From the NCBI GenBank assembly GCA_028693445.1, contig JAQUVI010000003.1:1-64000 (forward strand): a DNA stretch of 64,000 nucleotides, read 5' to 3'. Position 1 is the first letter of the stretch, and each line of letters begins with the position of its first letter. This DNA comes from Candidatus Absconditabacteria bacterium (GTDB taxonomy: Bacteria; Patescibacteriota; Gracilibacteria; Absconditabacterales; Absconditicoccaceae). Positions 9,581 to 20,366 of this stretch are shown here, piece by piece. A model generated the notes under the pieces. It made no database searches. It was not told the origin of the DNA and saw nothing but the letters and a program-made list of their open reading frames with translations. A program made the position numbers and the translations under genes.

Positions 9581-9796
9581 TTATTCAGCAGGAACTTCTT
9601 CAACTGGCATTTCTTCTACAACAGCTTCTTCAGCAGCAACTTCTTCAGCTGGCATTTCTTCTACAACTGGCATTTCTTCTACAACAGCTTCTTCAGCAAC
9701 TGGTTCCATAATTTCTTCTTCAGTTGGGTTTGTGTTTACACATCCAGCTAATACTACTACAGAAAGAAGTGCAGCTAACGTCAATAATTTTTTCAT
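9581..9796 (-). CDS. small Glu/Pro/Val-repeat lipoprotein
   Basis: 71 aa. Signal peptide MKKLLTLAALLSVVVLAGC has a classic lipobox (LAGC). The mature part is a low-complexity acidic tail made of imperfect EEMPVEE/AEEAVVEE units, with no Gly. It is probably an envelope-anchored, extended acidic peptide of unknown role. The start at Met 9796 is preferred over longer in-frame options because it gives the signal peptide. Confidence 0.75.
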   Translation of the reverse strand: MKKLLTLAALLSVVVLAGCVNTNPTEEEIMEPVAEEAVVEEMPVVEEMPAEEVAAEEAVVEEMPVEEVPAE

Positions 9797-9990
9797 TTCA
9801 AATAATTTATAAAAATAAAATTTTTTATAACGCAGCCAATATAGAAAAAAAACAACAATTTGCAAGACATTTATTAGTTTTTTTTGTTTTTTATACACAA
9901 AAAAAAGAAAAAACAAAGGAATGCATTGAAAAACAACTACAAAAAACATATATACTAAAAAGACATATTTTTTATGAACAAAAAAAATAT

Positions 9991-12240
9991 ATGGACAAAA
10001 TACAATTCTGACAAAAAATAGAAGAAATTCACAAAAAATATCGTAAAATACACAAACTTCTATTTAAATATTGAATATTTTTATTGATATGAATATTATC
10101 AGGTATCAAAATTTATGCAATTTTTTCTAAAGAAACAGATTTACAATTAGAAATAAAATCTTTAGAAAGCCAAAAACAAGTTAAAATACAAGAATTTCAA
10201 GAAAGAATAAATAAAATAAATAATCAAAACACACTTACTTGACCAATAGCTTTATGAGAATTCGAAGAAACAGAACAATATATAGAATCATTCAACAACA
10301 TACTTTATTATAAATGATTTATTTTACCAAGATTTTTTCGGATATCAAAAACAGCACCACTACAAAATATAGAATATTTCAACAAATGAGAATATTCAAT
10401 AGAAGAGCTAGAAACATTACGAAAAAACGTATTTATATGAAGTAATAAAAACACAAACCAACCAACAAGAAACATATCCTTTCCAATTGCAAAATGAATA
10501 ATAGAAGAATTTAATCTTAGTTGTTTATTTCAAAAAAAAGTAAGCTCTATAGTTTGCAACATTTTTGTTGATAAATTTTTAGATGAATTTTTTATACACA
10601 CTATAGAAACAGATATAGATAACTTTTACACAGTAATGGATAAACTATTATCTGAAAGAAAATACAATGAAAAATGATGTAAAAATCTGATTTATTACAC
10701 ATATTACACAGAAAGAGATAATCAAACAATTGAAAAACTTTTACAGAAATGTAGCCCAACAAACCAAGAAAAATACAAATTATTTATAGATTTTAACGAA
10801 GTCCAAAAAGAATTATTTGGTAAATTTATTAGCAATAAAATATACAGAGACGAAACAATAAACATCTACAAATTAATTTCCTTCCAACAAATCATAAATG
10901 ATGATATTACAAATAAAATAATAAATACCGATCGCATAAACTGATATTTTTCTTTCCTTCAAGAAGTATTAAAAAAAGATAAAATCTGACTTTTTTACAA
11001 GGAAATAATATATTTTTTCAATAACTATTATATCAAAAGAGCAATAGAAAATGTTGAAATAACAAACAAAATTGCAAACAAAACAGAAATAGACAACATA
11101 GCAAAACAACTTATGTCATTCAATAATTGAAACCAACTTATCTGATATGAATGACTTAAAAGCCAAGTAAATAGCAATATTTTAGAAAAAGAATATGTTA
11201 TAAGCGAAGAAAATATTATAAATGAAAGTTACGAACAAAAAATAGAAAACCTACTCAAACAAATCAAAAATATAGATATAAAACAGAGATTTTTATCAGG
11301 AAATAATATTCTTATATATTGAATACGAAAAATAGAAAACAAGTTAAATAACTACAATAAAGATATAAAAATAATAAACGTACCAACAAAATTACGATTA
11401 GAAGAAAACAAAAACACACTAATAGCAAAACAAGTTTCACTTGAATGATTTGATGATATATCTCAAACAATAAACAAACTTATAGAAACAAAAAAACGAT
11501 GATATGCAGATATTCAAAAATATGTAGATCAAAACAGTTTTCTATTTAGTGCAACAAATATTGTCAACGAACAAGAAATAGAAACCATATGCCTAAATCT
11601 AAGTCAAACTTTATCAGATCAAGAAGTTAAAATATGTAACAATAATAAAGTAGATATTGATATGTTGCGAAAAAATAAAATAGTAACTATGACAATAACT
11701 CACAACAACTTTTTATTAAACAATATAGATATTTCTGACAACGATGCAAAAATACAATTAAACCAATATTTAAGTAATCCAGATATTACAAGCAAAATAA
11801 ATTATGAAAAAGTAACAAAAATTGATTTTGTGCAATTTATACAAAAAACAGTTACCGAATTTTTGTCATTTATTCCCAAAGACGAATCAATTATTGAATG
11901 ATCTACAAATACAATAATTATTATAGAAAGAGTTAAAAAATATCTTGGAATTCAAGTAAACGATATTGTAGAAAAAAATGAGAAAATACTAATAGATCTC
12001 ACTATATGATGAATACCTTTTTTATGATATTATAATATACAAGAACACAGGATTAGTCCTTTATATTTCAAAGAAGCAAATACAACAAAAACCCCAGTTC
12101 TTATAAAAAATCTTACATTAACATTAACAGATGAAAATAAACAAGCATTAAACACATTTACACTACAACCATTAGAAATTATAAAACAATATAGCCCAGA
12201 AGAATATCTTCTTTATCAAAAATTTTTATCAGAGAAATAA
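9991..12240 (+). CDS. large membrane-anchored protein of unknown function
   Basis: 749 aa, not recognised. One membrane segment near residues 27-46 (FKYGIFLLIGILSGIKIYAI) is followed by a coiled-coil-prone stretch (LEIKSLESQKQVKIQEFQER) and a long, Asn/Lys/Ile-rich soluble part with few Cys. Topology suggests a single-pass anchor with a large outer domain. It contains many TGA codons, so it exists only in code 25. It stands 4 nt before the exonuclease gene, which suggests cotranscription. Confidence 0.6.
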
Positions 12241-12244
12241 TATT

Positions 12245-13243
12245 ATGTACAAAAGATTTAGTTTAGAAGAAGTAAAATCAATTCAAAACACATTTATTCA
12301 GAATCTTTACAACAATATGAAAAAAGAACGTTGTATAAGCCTGTTTGATTTTTTCAAAAAAATTTTCAAAGACTGATCTGATACTTACTATTGCAATAGA
12401 AATGAAGTCACATTTAGTTGTTCAAAAACAGAAAACAATATAATACTCAGAGATGAAAAAGAAAAAATTGAAGTTATTTTGGATGAAGAAAGCAAAAAAG
12501 AACTTCACAATATTATCAAAAATTTCATAATAAAAAAAGAAAAACAATTCTGACAAAAAACAATCGAACAAATACTTATGGATGAATTTTCATCATGATG
12601 ATTCAATACTATAGATGGCAAACCATACATGGTATACGATATTGAGACAACGATAAGTGATGATATTAAAAATGCTAAATTTTTATTGTGATATGCAATG
12701 TATCCAGCAGAAAACAACAAAATGGAATACGAATATATCAGCCAAGAAAATTTAGCTAGCTTTGTACAAAAAATGATAGATTTTGATTGATATATAGTAT
12801 GATATAATAATATTTGGTTTGATAATCCTGTATGCGTTTACAATTGTTCATGAACTCAAGAACATTTAAATGAAATAAATAAAAAAAGCGTAGATCTTTA
12901 TGTTTTCTTAAACAAATTAACAGGAAAAAGACTTTGATTAAATAAAGTTGCTACTGCTCTTGTTTGAATACAAAAAACATTGGAATCAGGCGCAGAATGA
13001 GAAACACTTTGGAAACAGTACCAAGAAACATGAGAACAAAAGTTTTTAGAAGAATTTAAGATATACTGCAAAAATGATGTAAGAATGACTGCTTTACTTA
13101 TGCTATATCTTCTTCATTTCAAAAAAGTTTTTATAGAATGAGAAGAAAAGAAGTTTGATGATGAAGATTTTTTAAAATTATCAAACAGTACTGAAAAAGA
13201 AAATTTACAAGAAAATACACAACAAGCTACAGCATTATTCTAA
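12245..13243 (+). CDS. predicted DEDD-type 3'-5' exonuclease (RNase H-like)
   Basis: 332 aa. The catalytic motifs are in order: motif I PYMVYDIETT (Asp and Glu), motif II GYIVGYNNIWFDNP (Asp), motif III IYCKNDVRMT (Tyr and Asp, DEDDy type). The spacing is compact, like the PolB-exonuclease-like or RNase_H_2 families. The N-terminal 120 residues are not recognised. It probably trims DNA or RNA ends. It follows the 749-aa gene closely, and the CYTH fusion starts 21 nt after it. Confidence 0.7.
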
Positions 13244-13264
13244 TCTATCTAACCCACCTAATCA

Positions 13265-14533
13265 ATGCTAGAAATCGAAAGAAAATTCCTTATCAATGAA
13301 ATACCCGAAGACATATGATCTTGTGAAAAACAGGAAATTTTACAGTGATATTTTAAACATTATAAAAAAAATATAAGAGTAAGACAAACAATACATATAA
13401 AAAAATGAAGAAAACATATAAAATATCATATGACCCAAAAACAATGAAAATGATTGGTAAGACAAGAAACAGAAAAAGAAATTTCAGAAAAACAATTCAA
13501 AGATTACCGAGAATTTGCACAACATAATCAAATAAAAAAAACTCGCTATTTGTTTCAATATAAAAAAGATGTAATTGAAATAAATCAATTTCATGATAAA
13601 CTTGATGGTTTACGAATGGCAGAAGTAGAATTTTGATCAATCAAAGAAAGCGAAAAATTTGTACCACCATCTTGGTTTGACAAAGAAATAACAAATCAAA
13701 AAGAATGAAATAATAGTTATTTAGCTATGTATTGAATAAATAAATTGATTAAAAAAAACTATTATCAAGACAATATAACTTGTTTGCAACTCAAAAGTTT
13801 TTATAATAAAGAGTCAAAAAAATATAGTCAAACAAGAAAAAAACATCGAGCTGATGCTGATACAATATTACAGACAATAGAAAATTATCCAGAAAAAAAT
13901 ATAAAAATATTGGAACTTGGCTGTTGAGGTTGAAGATTATTACAGCATCTTAATCAAATCAAAGATAAAAAAATAGATTACATAGGAGTTGATTTATCAG
14001 AAAATCTTTTGGAAGAATCAAAGAAAATAAAATTAAACAAAAATATAAAATCAAATTTTATTTGTAGTGATATGATAAAATATTTATCAAATTGTAAACA
14101 AGAAAATATTGATATTATAATCTGAATAGCTAGTTTTCAACATTTAATCAATAAAAAACAAAGATTCTTAGCAGCAAAATATATGTATAGAAATTTAAAA
14201 TATGATTGAATAATCATTATGACAAACCGATCTTTTTCAACTCGAATGATCAAAAAACATCGAAAAACACTTTTGGAAAGCATAATTAAAAAAATTATTA
14301 ATTGGACCAAAAACGAACGAAATAATCTAATGATACCTTGGAAATCAGACTTAAATATATATAAAAGATTTTATCATATATTCACAAAATCAGAATTAAA
14401 AAAAATTTTTTCTCAAAGTTGATTTATTATAAATAAACTTGCTTATAAAACAAAAAACGGTATAGAAACAAATGATCGAAAAGATTCAAACAACACAATT
14501 ATTATAGCAAAAAAAACTATTTTTAGTTTATAA
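13265..14533 (+). CDS. CYTH domain fused to SAM-dependent methyltransferase
   Basis: 422 aa. Residues 1-160 are a CYTH (triphosphate tunnel) domain: MLEIERKFLI carries ExExK, later VRQETEKEI, KTRYLFQYKKDVIEINQFHD and MAEVEF. Residues about 175-420 are a class I methyltransferase: KILELGCGGGRLLQHL (SAM motif I), DYIGVDLSENLLEESK (motif II), and NIDIIIGIASFQHL. The frame is continuous through MYGINKLIKK, whose Gly is TGA. CYTH enzymes act on triphosphates, so a substrate with both activities is possible. Confidence 0.8.
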
Positions 14534-14543
14534 CTATCGTATC

Positions 14544-15104
14544 ATGAGAAGAATTCTAATTATGCTAGTATTTACGACTCTATTATTGACTGGTTGTAGC
14601 AAAACACCAACAGACAATTTAGAAGGAAAAACAATAGAAAAAAAACAAAAAATAACTTCATTAAAATATGAAAATAAACAATATAGACTAAAAATGGATT
14701 TTCCTTCAAATCGAACATTCAAAGAAAATGTTTATTGATCAACAGTTATGTTTTTCACTCCAGAAGAAGAAAACAAAACAACAAAAGAAAATTTATGAAT
14801 AACAATAAAAATTATAAATTCATGAGCAAATTTAAATAGTTTGTATGCAGAAAACAAAGAAATTTTACAATGAATATCAAATGATTTTATTATAGAAAGC
14901 GAAAAAGATATAAAGATAGATAATTATCCAGCAAAACAAATACAATATGCATTTTCACAAGAATGATACAAAATCAGACAAGAACAAACACTAGTTATCA
15001 AATGAGAAATTCTTTATATGATCAATTATACTGCGACACAAGATACTTTCGATAATTACAAAAAAGACATATATAAAATAATTGAAAGTATAAGCATAAG
15101 ATAA
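14544..15104 (+). CDS. lipoprotein, possibly PsbP-like fold
   Basis: 186 aa. Signal peptide MRRILIMLVFTTLLLTGC has a lipobox LTGC. The mature part has YRLKMDFPSNRTFKENVYG, IKIDNYPAKQIQYAF and a final YKKDIYKIIESISI, the rhythm of PsbP/DUF1795-like domains. That match is by eye only. It ends exactly where the convergent SpoU gene ends. Last gene of the 9991-15104 cluster, 10 nt after the CYTH fusion. Confidence 0.6.
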
Positions 15105-15551
15105 TTACAATCCCAATTGCCACATAACAATAGCACTACTTTGTCCAACATTCAAAGATTCCTTGACTCCATTCATTGGGATATAAACCACATCATCTAC
15201 CATTTTCAATGTTTCTTCCAATACTCCATCTACTTCATTTCCAAAAACTACTGCAACACCAGTTCATGATTTTTTATATGTATCAACAGCTATCGCTTGA
15301 GGGGTAATTTCAGCAGCGACAACAGATAATCACAATTCTTTTGCTGCATCAATAGCTTCTTTGGTGAAACCAAATTGTTTCAGATCTACGTGATTTTCTG
15401 CACCAAGAGAAGTTTTGGCTACTTTAGGAACAGTCAGTGGAGACGGGCTATATCAAGTCAACCACACTTTCCACCCCAAAGCATCCGCCGTACGAATAAT
15501 ATTTCCTACATTATAGGCACTACGTATATTTTCCAATATTACAACTTTCAT
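15105..15551 (-). CDS. SpoU/TrmH-family RNA 2'-O-methyltransferase
   Basis: 148 aa, a minimal SPOUT methylase without an RNA-binding extension. The N-terminus VVILENIRSAYNVGNIIRTA is motif 1 (N and R residues). VAVVFGNEVDGV is motif 2 and YIPMNGVKESLNVGQSSAIV (split YIPMNGVKESLN) is motif 3 of the deep trefoil knot. It methylates a ribose in tRNA or rRNA; the site cannot be told. It abuts the convergent lipoprotein gene with no gap. Confidence 0.85.
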
Positions 15552-15587
15552 AACAATACAAACATAAATTAAAATCTGATTTTCTTT

Positions 15588-15623
15588 GTCATTCCGACTT
15601 TGCCAGTTGGAGTCGGAATCTAA
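15588..15623. repeat. CATTCCGACTTT...AGTCGGAATCTA palindromic repeat
   Basis: GTCATTCCGACTTTGCCAG and TTGGAGTCGGAATCTA; TTCCGACT pairs with AGTCGGAA. Relatives lie at 25928, 25978 and 37977, and a half copy lies inside the anti-sigma gene at 38411. Confidence 0.8.
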
Positions 15624-15729
15624 ACGAACATTTTTTTACAGTTTAGTCTTCCATTTGCAAGAACAAGGACTTTTCTTATTATTTGAAAAACAAAAGATAT
15701 TCCATATAATACCAGACATATATAAAAAT

Positions 15730-15848
15730 AAAACAATATATCAATATTCGCTGTTTAAATTTCTTAACGGTAAAAAATACAAACAAATCGGCTACATGTA
15801 TTTTTTTTACCTAAAATTTAAAGCGCTCACTTACGATATATTTGTTTT
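15730..15848 (-). repeat. long-hairpin repeat, copy 1 (reverse orientation)
   Basis: Part of the 331-base gap before dus. Outer arms AAAACAATATATC and GATATATTTGTTTT pair. Inner arms TTTAAATTTT/AAATTTAAA and TACA/TGTA pair. It carries the family's fixed internal bases TTTTAGGTAAA and ACCGTTAAGAAA. The rest of the gap (15624-15729) shows nothing I can name. Confidence 0.8.
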
Positions 15849-15882
15849 ATTTTCTATTTTCATTATTTATTATTACTAATAT

Positions 15883-16836
15883 ATGAAACCAATACTCTGA
15901 CTCGCCCCTATGGATGGATTCACGGATGCTGCCTGCCGCAGCATAGCCCAATATATTCGAGATACTTATTGAGACAAAGATAAGTACGATTTTTTCTTGT
16001 GGACAGAGTTTATGACTGCTGATGGATTTGTAAGAAATCCTGAATGAGTTATCCATCATCTTGAAACAACACCCAATCAAAAGAATCTTATCGCTCAAAT
16101 CTTTGGCGGTAATGAGGAGGCCTTGCTTTACACAGCAAAAAAGCTCAATAAAGATTATAAAAATCGTTTCATCGGTATCGAACTCAATATGGGATGTCCC
16201 GCAAATAATGTCATGAAAAGTTGAGGCTGAGCAGAACTTATAAAAAATAAAAAAAGATCGCTAAAAATTATCAAAAATCTAAGAAAAACAATCGATATGC
16301 CATTTAGCATCAAAACAAGAACAGGAACAAACGAACAAGACAAATTAAATCAGCTGGAATTTCTTCTCCAAGCTAGTCCTTATGTAGATATGATAACTAT
16401 TCACGGTAGGACTACAGCTCAAGGATATGGACCAAATCCAGACCGAAATTTTATTTACCAACTCAAAGAACAACTTCCAAACCAAAAAATTATCGGAAAC
16501 GGAGGGATTGCTAGTTACGAGGATATTGAGAAAATGAGAGAGAATCTCGATGGGGTGATGATATGACAAGCCGCCATAGGAAACCCTTGGATCTTTACCC
16601 CTCATCTCCCCACCCCTCAAGAAAAGCTGACAACGATTCTCAATCACATACAACTTATCAAAGAAAGAAACTCATCAGAAGAACATCTTCAACGTTCGCT
16701 TATGGAATTTAGGAAACACCTCTACTCTTACGTAAAAGGAATCCCCGGCTCAAAAGAATTCAAAGTCGAATGCAATCATATCAAAGAATACGATACATTG
16801 GTTGAGCATATTAAAAATTTCTTTTCTTGATTATAG
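15883..16836 (+). CDS. dus: tRNA-dihydrouridine synthase
   Basis: 317 aa, normal for Dus flavoproteins that reduce uridines in tRNA D-loops. Motifs: LGLAPMDGFTDAACR (FMN site), ELNMGCPANNVMKSGGGAEL (catalytic Cys in GCP), KTRTG, ITIHGRTTAQGY, IIGNGGIASYED, and VMIGQAAIGNPWIF. Several of these glycines (KSGGG, MIG) are TGA codons. The Dus subfamily is not assigned. Confidence 0.9.
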
Positions 16837-16842
16837 AAAAAA

Positions 16843-16863
16843 AAGAGCCGAATGGCTCTTTTT
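16843..16863. terminator. bidirectional terminator between dus and rpsA
   Basis: AAGAGCC-GAAT-GGCTCTT with T-runs on both strands. It serves the convergent dus and rpsA genes. Confidence 0.85.
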
Positions 16864-16881
16864 CTTTATATATTTTCTCAA

Positions 16882-18183
16882 TTATTCAGCTTTAGCTTTT
16901 TTAGTCACTTTTTTAGCAGGTTTTTTCTCTTCTTTTTTCTCTTCTTTTTTCTCTACTTTCTTAGCTGGCTTTTCTTCTATATTTTCAACTGTTTTTTCTT
17001 CTGCTAATTTTTTAACTATATCTTCCAATCCTTTTTTAGAAGAAGTAGGAGCTTTCTTAACTACAGGTTTTTGTGCACTATAATCACCTGTTGGTTCATT
17101 AACTCATTTCATACTAAGTCCAATTTTTCTGTTTTTAGGATCTAATAAGATAATTTTTGCTTTTACAATCTGTCCAAGTTTTACTACTTCATTTGGATTT
17201 TGAGTAGTTTTATGAGAAAGTTCACTCAAGTGAATCAATCCATTGATATCTTGGAAAACTCTAATAAATACTCCATAAGGTACATATCTCACCACTTCTC
17301 CTTCCAAAATATCTCAAACTTTATGAGCTTTTGGTAATTCTGTCCATGGATCATCTTTCAATTTTTTACTAGAAAGAGATATTTTACCATTTTCTAGACC
17401 AATAACTTTAACTTTAATTTTTTCTCCAATTGTTCCTAATTTATCGATATTATTAACATGTCCATAAGTAATTTCCGAAATATGAACAAGTCATTCAACA
17501 GTTCATCCAATAGTCACAAATAATCCATATGAAGATATACCGCTCACAACTCATTCAAATATTTTTCCAACTTCTAATTCTTTGAGTACTGATTCTCTTT
17601 CTTCTTTCAAAGCTTCTCTCTCTGATAAGATAATTCTTTTTTCTTCTTCATCTATATTTATAATTCTTACTTTAAGTTCTTGTCCAATAAGATCTAATAA
17701 TTTTTCGAAAATAGCTTCTTGATCACCATCTTCTACTCTAGGATAATGAATTGGCGCTAATTGAGACAATGGAACAAATCATTTAATACCATGCATATCC
17801 ACAAGTAAACCTCAAAGATTTGCTTCTGTAGGGATAACTGTAATAATTTCATCATCTTCAAATTTTCTCAAGATAGCTTTCCATACATCATATTGTAATA
17901 ATTTTGTAATAGAAACTATATAATATCAATCTTCATGTCTAATATTTGGATTAACTATTTCTAATTCGATTTCTCTTCCTGGAGCTAAATCATATCCTGA
18001 TTTTTCCAATTCTTTTACTTCTTTGGAAAGTATAATTCAAGTAAAAGCTGCATCAGCACAATCTACTAAAACTCAATTACTAATTTTCTTTAAAACGATT
18101 CCCTTTACTTTTTGACCTTCTTTGATCAAAGGAACCGAAAACCCAGCAGAATTTTTAACTTCTGCAATTTTTTTTGGTGTCAT
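16882..18183 (-). CDS. rpsA: 30S ribosomal protein S1
   Basis: 433 aa. S1 binds mRNA on the 30S subunit to start translation. Four S1/OB repeats are visible, at about 20-90, 105-190, 205-275 and 290-360 (for example KIFEGVVSGISSYGLFVTIG and ILEGEVVRYVPYGVFIRVF, then GLIHLSEL). A Lys/Glu/Ala-rich tail of some 50 residues follows (KKVEKKEEKKEEKKPAKK). Four repeats rather than six is common outside Proteobacteria. The gene uses many TGA glycines despite presumed high expression. Confidence 0.9.
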
Positions 18184-18254
18184 AAAAATAAAACGTTAAA
18201 ATATAAAAAGATACTATTCTAAGCTCTAATTTCTAAGAGCTAAATCCTAAATAA

Positions 18255-18506
18255 TTATTTAATACCAAATTTTTTTGAAACAGTAACATAAACATCAAGA
18301 TTTTTTGCTTTCAAATACTTCAAAAGAGTTCTTCTTTTAGCAACTTTTTTCAAAATACTTCTTTTTGCATCAAAATCTTTCTTATTTTTTTCTAAATGAG
18401 TCTGAAGAACAACAATTTCATCTGATAATAATGAAATTTGAAATTCTGGAGAACCTGTGTCTTTTTCATGTCTTTTAACATCAACTTTTTCTTTTTTTAC
18501 AACCAT
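18255..18506 (-). CDS. rpsO: 30S ribosomal protein S15
   Basis: 83 aa. It binds the central domain of 16S rRNA during 30S assembly. The family core HEKDTGSPEFQISLLSDEI, then LQTHLEKNKKDFDAKRSI and KKVAKRRTLLKYLK, is intact. The start at 18506 gives MVVKKEKVDV. Both glycines are GGN, with no TGA. It is immediately upstream of rpsA, with a CTAAG-type repeat in the 71-nt spacer. Confidence 0.92.
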   Translation of the reverse strand: MVVKKEKVDVKRHEKDTGSPEFQISLLSDEIVVLQTHLEKNKKDFDAKRSILKKVAKRRTLLKYLKAKNLDVYVTVSKKFGIK

Positions 18507-18584
18507 AATAATAAAAATAAAAAAATAAAATATAAACACAAAACCAACAGATGGTTAGACCGTTATGGAATGTATTTTTGTAAT

Positions 18585-18657
18585 TACCCCCGACAGGACT
18601 CGAACCTGTATTTACTCCTTAGGAGAGAGTTGTTCTATCCCGTTGAACTACAGGAGC
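18585..18657 (-). tRNA. tRNA-Arg (anticodon CCU)
   Basis: A cloverleaf folds on the minus strand: acceptor GCTCCTG/CGGGGGT (with several G-U pairs), D arm GTTC...GAAC, anticodon arm ACTCT-CTCCTAA-GGAGT, T arm ACAGG-TTCGAGT-CCTGT. The anticodon CCT reads AGG (Arg). The discriminator is A and CCA is not encoded. Confidence 0.88.
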
Positions 18658-18673
18658 CTGTAGAAAGCGTTTC

Positions 18674-18701
18674 TTTATAATTTTTTAAAAACAAAAATCA
18701 A
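18674..18701 (-). promoter_or_regulatory. promoter of the tRNA-Arg gene
   Basis: Minus strand: TTGATT (18701-18696), 16-bp spacer, TATAAA (18679-18674), ending 17 nt before the tRNA 5' end. Confidence 0.55.
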
Positions 18702-18781
18702 CACAAAATATAACAAAAACCATCACCTCAACAATTATAATAACTTTGTCAACAAATAATAGCAAACAAAACGCTTGGAGT

Positions 18782-18810
18782 TTGATTTTTTTTGGCCAAA
18801 GGGATATAAT
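18782..18810 (+). promoter_or_regulatory. promoter of the type IV pilus operon
   Basis: TTGATT (18782-18787), 17-bp spacer, TATAAT (18805-18810). No gene lies between it and the first pil gene at 19037, giving a leader of about 220 nt that contains the repeat block below. Confidence 0.6.
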
Positions 18811-18839
18811 TAATTGAGATACACTTCGTTTTAGATAAA

Positions 18840-19000
18840 AAAAGTTGTTTCTTTGTCTCTCTGAATCTTTTGAACTTTGTCTCTTTTTGAACTTTGTCTC
18901 TCTGAATCTTTTGAACTTTGTCTCTCTGAGCGTAGTCGAAGAGAATAAGTTCTCTTATTCATTTCGGCTATCGCTCAATTAGACAAAGAGAATATTTAAT
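18840..19000. repeat. TTTGTCTCTCTGA...GAGCGTAGTCGAAGAGAATAAG repeat cluster
   Basis: Several tandem, partly decayed units of CTTTGTCTCTCTGA and GAATCTTTTGAA, then GAGCGTAGTCGAAGAGAATAAG and CAATTAGACAAAGAGAA. They form the untranslated leader of the pilus operon. The same blocks occur at 8520-8630, 21550-21690 and 62097-62130. The rest of the 18658-19036 gap holds only the two promoters. Confidence 0.75.
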
Positions 19001-19036
19001 CTATACAATCACTCTATTTACTCTCTATAAAAAACC

Positions 19037-19576
19037 ATGAAATCTCATCGAAAACAATATTTTAAACTAAGTTCATTATTATTCACCATAGTATTAATAA
19101 CACGAATATGTATTCAAGTATACATTTTTTTTCTAAACAAAAATATTCAAGACAGAGATACAATATTAAATCAACAAAACATAGCTTTGGAAGAATATAA
19201 ATCATTGACCTGATTTACAAAACTCATGGCAGTAAAAGAATTAGAATGAAAATATGATGAAATACCTCGATCTACACACATAAATAAGGTTATAACAATG
19301 CTTCAAGAAATAAAAAATTTAGATCAAAAAAATGATGAAACAATATTGTTATCAGATTTCAATGTAGATTTACAAAAAATATCAGTTAAATGACAGGTTT
19401 CAGATCTAAAATTACTTTATTATTCCAATTCAGAAAGATGAATTATTTCTTTAATTGATAGATTTAAAAATTTAGATTTTATAGAAAATTTATATATCAA
19501 AAACTACACAAAAGATAAAGATGAAATTTTTTTCTCATTTATTTTAGAAGCTAACGTTATCAAAGATGCAAAATAA
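19037..19576 (+). CDS. PilN-like type IV pilus assembly protein
   Basis: 179 aa. A short cytoplasmic start (MKSHRKQYFKL) is followed by one membrane helix (SSLLFTIVLITRICIQVYIF) and a coiled-coil/ferredoxin-like periplasmic part. This is the layout of PilN in the PilMNO alignment complex. The call rests on topology and position, since sequence similarity is weak. It overlaps the next gene by 11 nt, indicating translational coupling. Confidence 0.55.
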
Positions 19577-20363
19577 CAATCATGAACAACAAAATGAAGA
19601 ACTAATTCAAAAATTAATGGATCAACAAACCATAAATCAAGAGTCAAAAGATGAAGAACAAATTTCTATATCTACAGCTAGAGTTTCTTCAATAAAATAT
19701 AGGCTTTATGTTCTTATTTTTTTGGCATTAATTGCTGTAGGTATTATAGATTATGTAATTCCAAATCGAGAAAAAACAATATGACTTCGCTCAACTATAG
19801 AAGACAAGCAACAACAAATCACAAATTTTCTTACAAAACAAGCTCAATACGAAAAAGACAAAGATCTTATCTGACTTATAGAAATACATGAAAGCAAAAT
19901 TATTTCTTGTGTAAATTACAAAGTTTGATGTACAGAAATTCCTCAAGAAATTAGAGATAATTTTGGATTTGCAAGATCTTATCTACAATTAAACAATCTT
20001 CACGATCCAAAGATGGAAATAAATGAAAAAATAATTCTTGCAAATATAAACGAATATCTTCTCAAAAAAGTAAGCCAAAATAACAATGAAAATTCACCAA
20101 AAATTTGAAAAATAACCAATATTTCTATTTGAGAACCAAAAGTAGTTGTAAGCCAATTATATTCTATTCCAATCAAATTAGAAGCTAGCTTTGAAAACAA
20201 AGATTATCTTTTAAGTTTTATAGAAAATGTAGATAAAAATGTTTTGGAAAGCAAATCATATCGTATTTTATATAAAATAGATGAAATAAATTACAATATT
20301 ATGGAATACGACCAAGAACAACTTGTTGGAATAAAAATAAGTGCATTTTATTATAAAGAATAA
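19566..20363 (+). CDS. PilO-like type IV pilus assembly protein
   Basis: 265 aa. A hydrophilic N-terminus of about 45 residues, one helix (YRLYVLIFLALIAVGIIDYV), a coiled coil (STIEDKQQQITNFLTKQAQY) and a C-terminal ferredoxin-like part fit PilO, the partner of PilN. The call depends on context, being between a PilN-like gene and pilC. It ends 3 nt before pilC. Confidence 0.6.
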
Positions 20364-20366
20364 AAA

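Noticed and set aside
13265-14533. CYTH and methyltransferase as two separate genes
   Set aside because: There is no TAA or TAG between the domains and no clear second ribosome-binding site; the only breaks are TGA.
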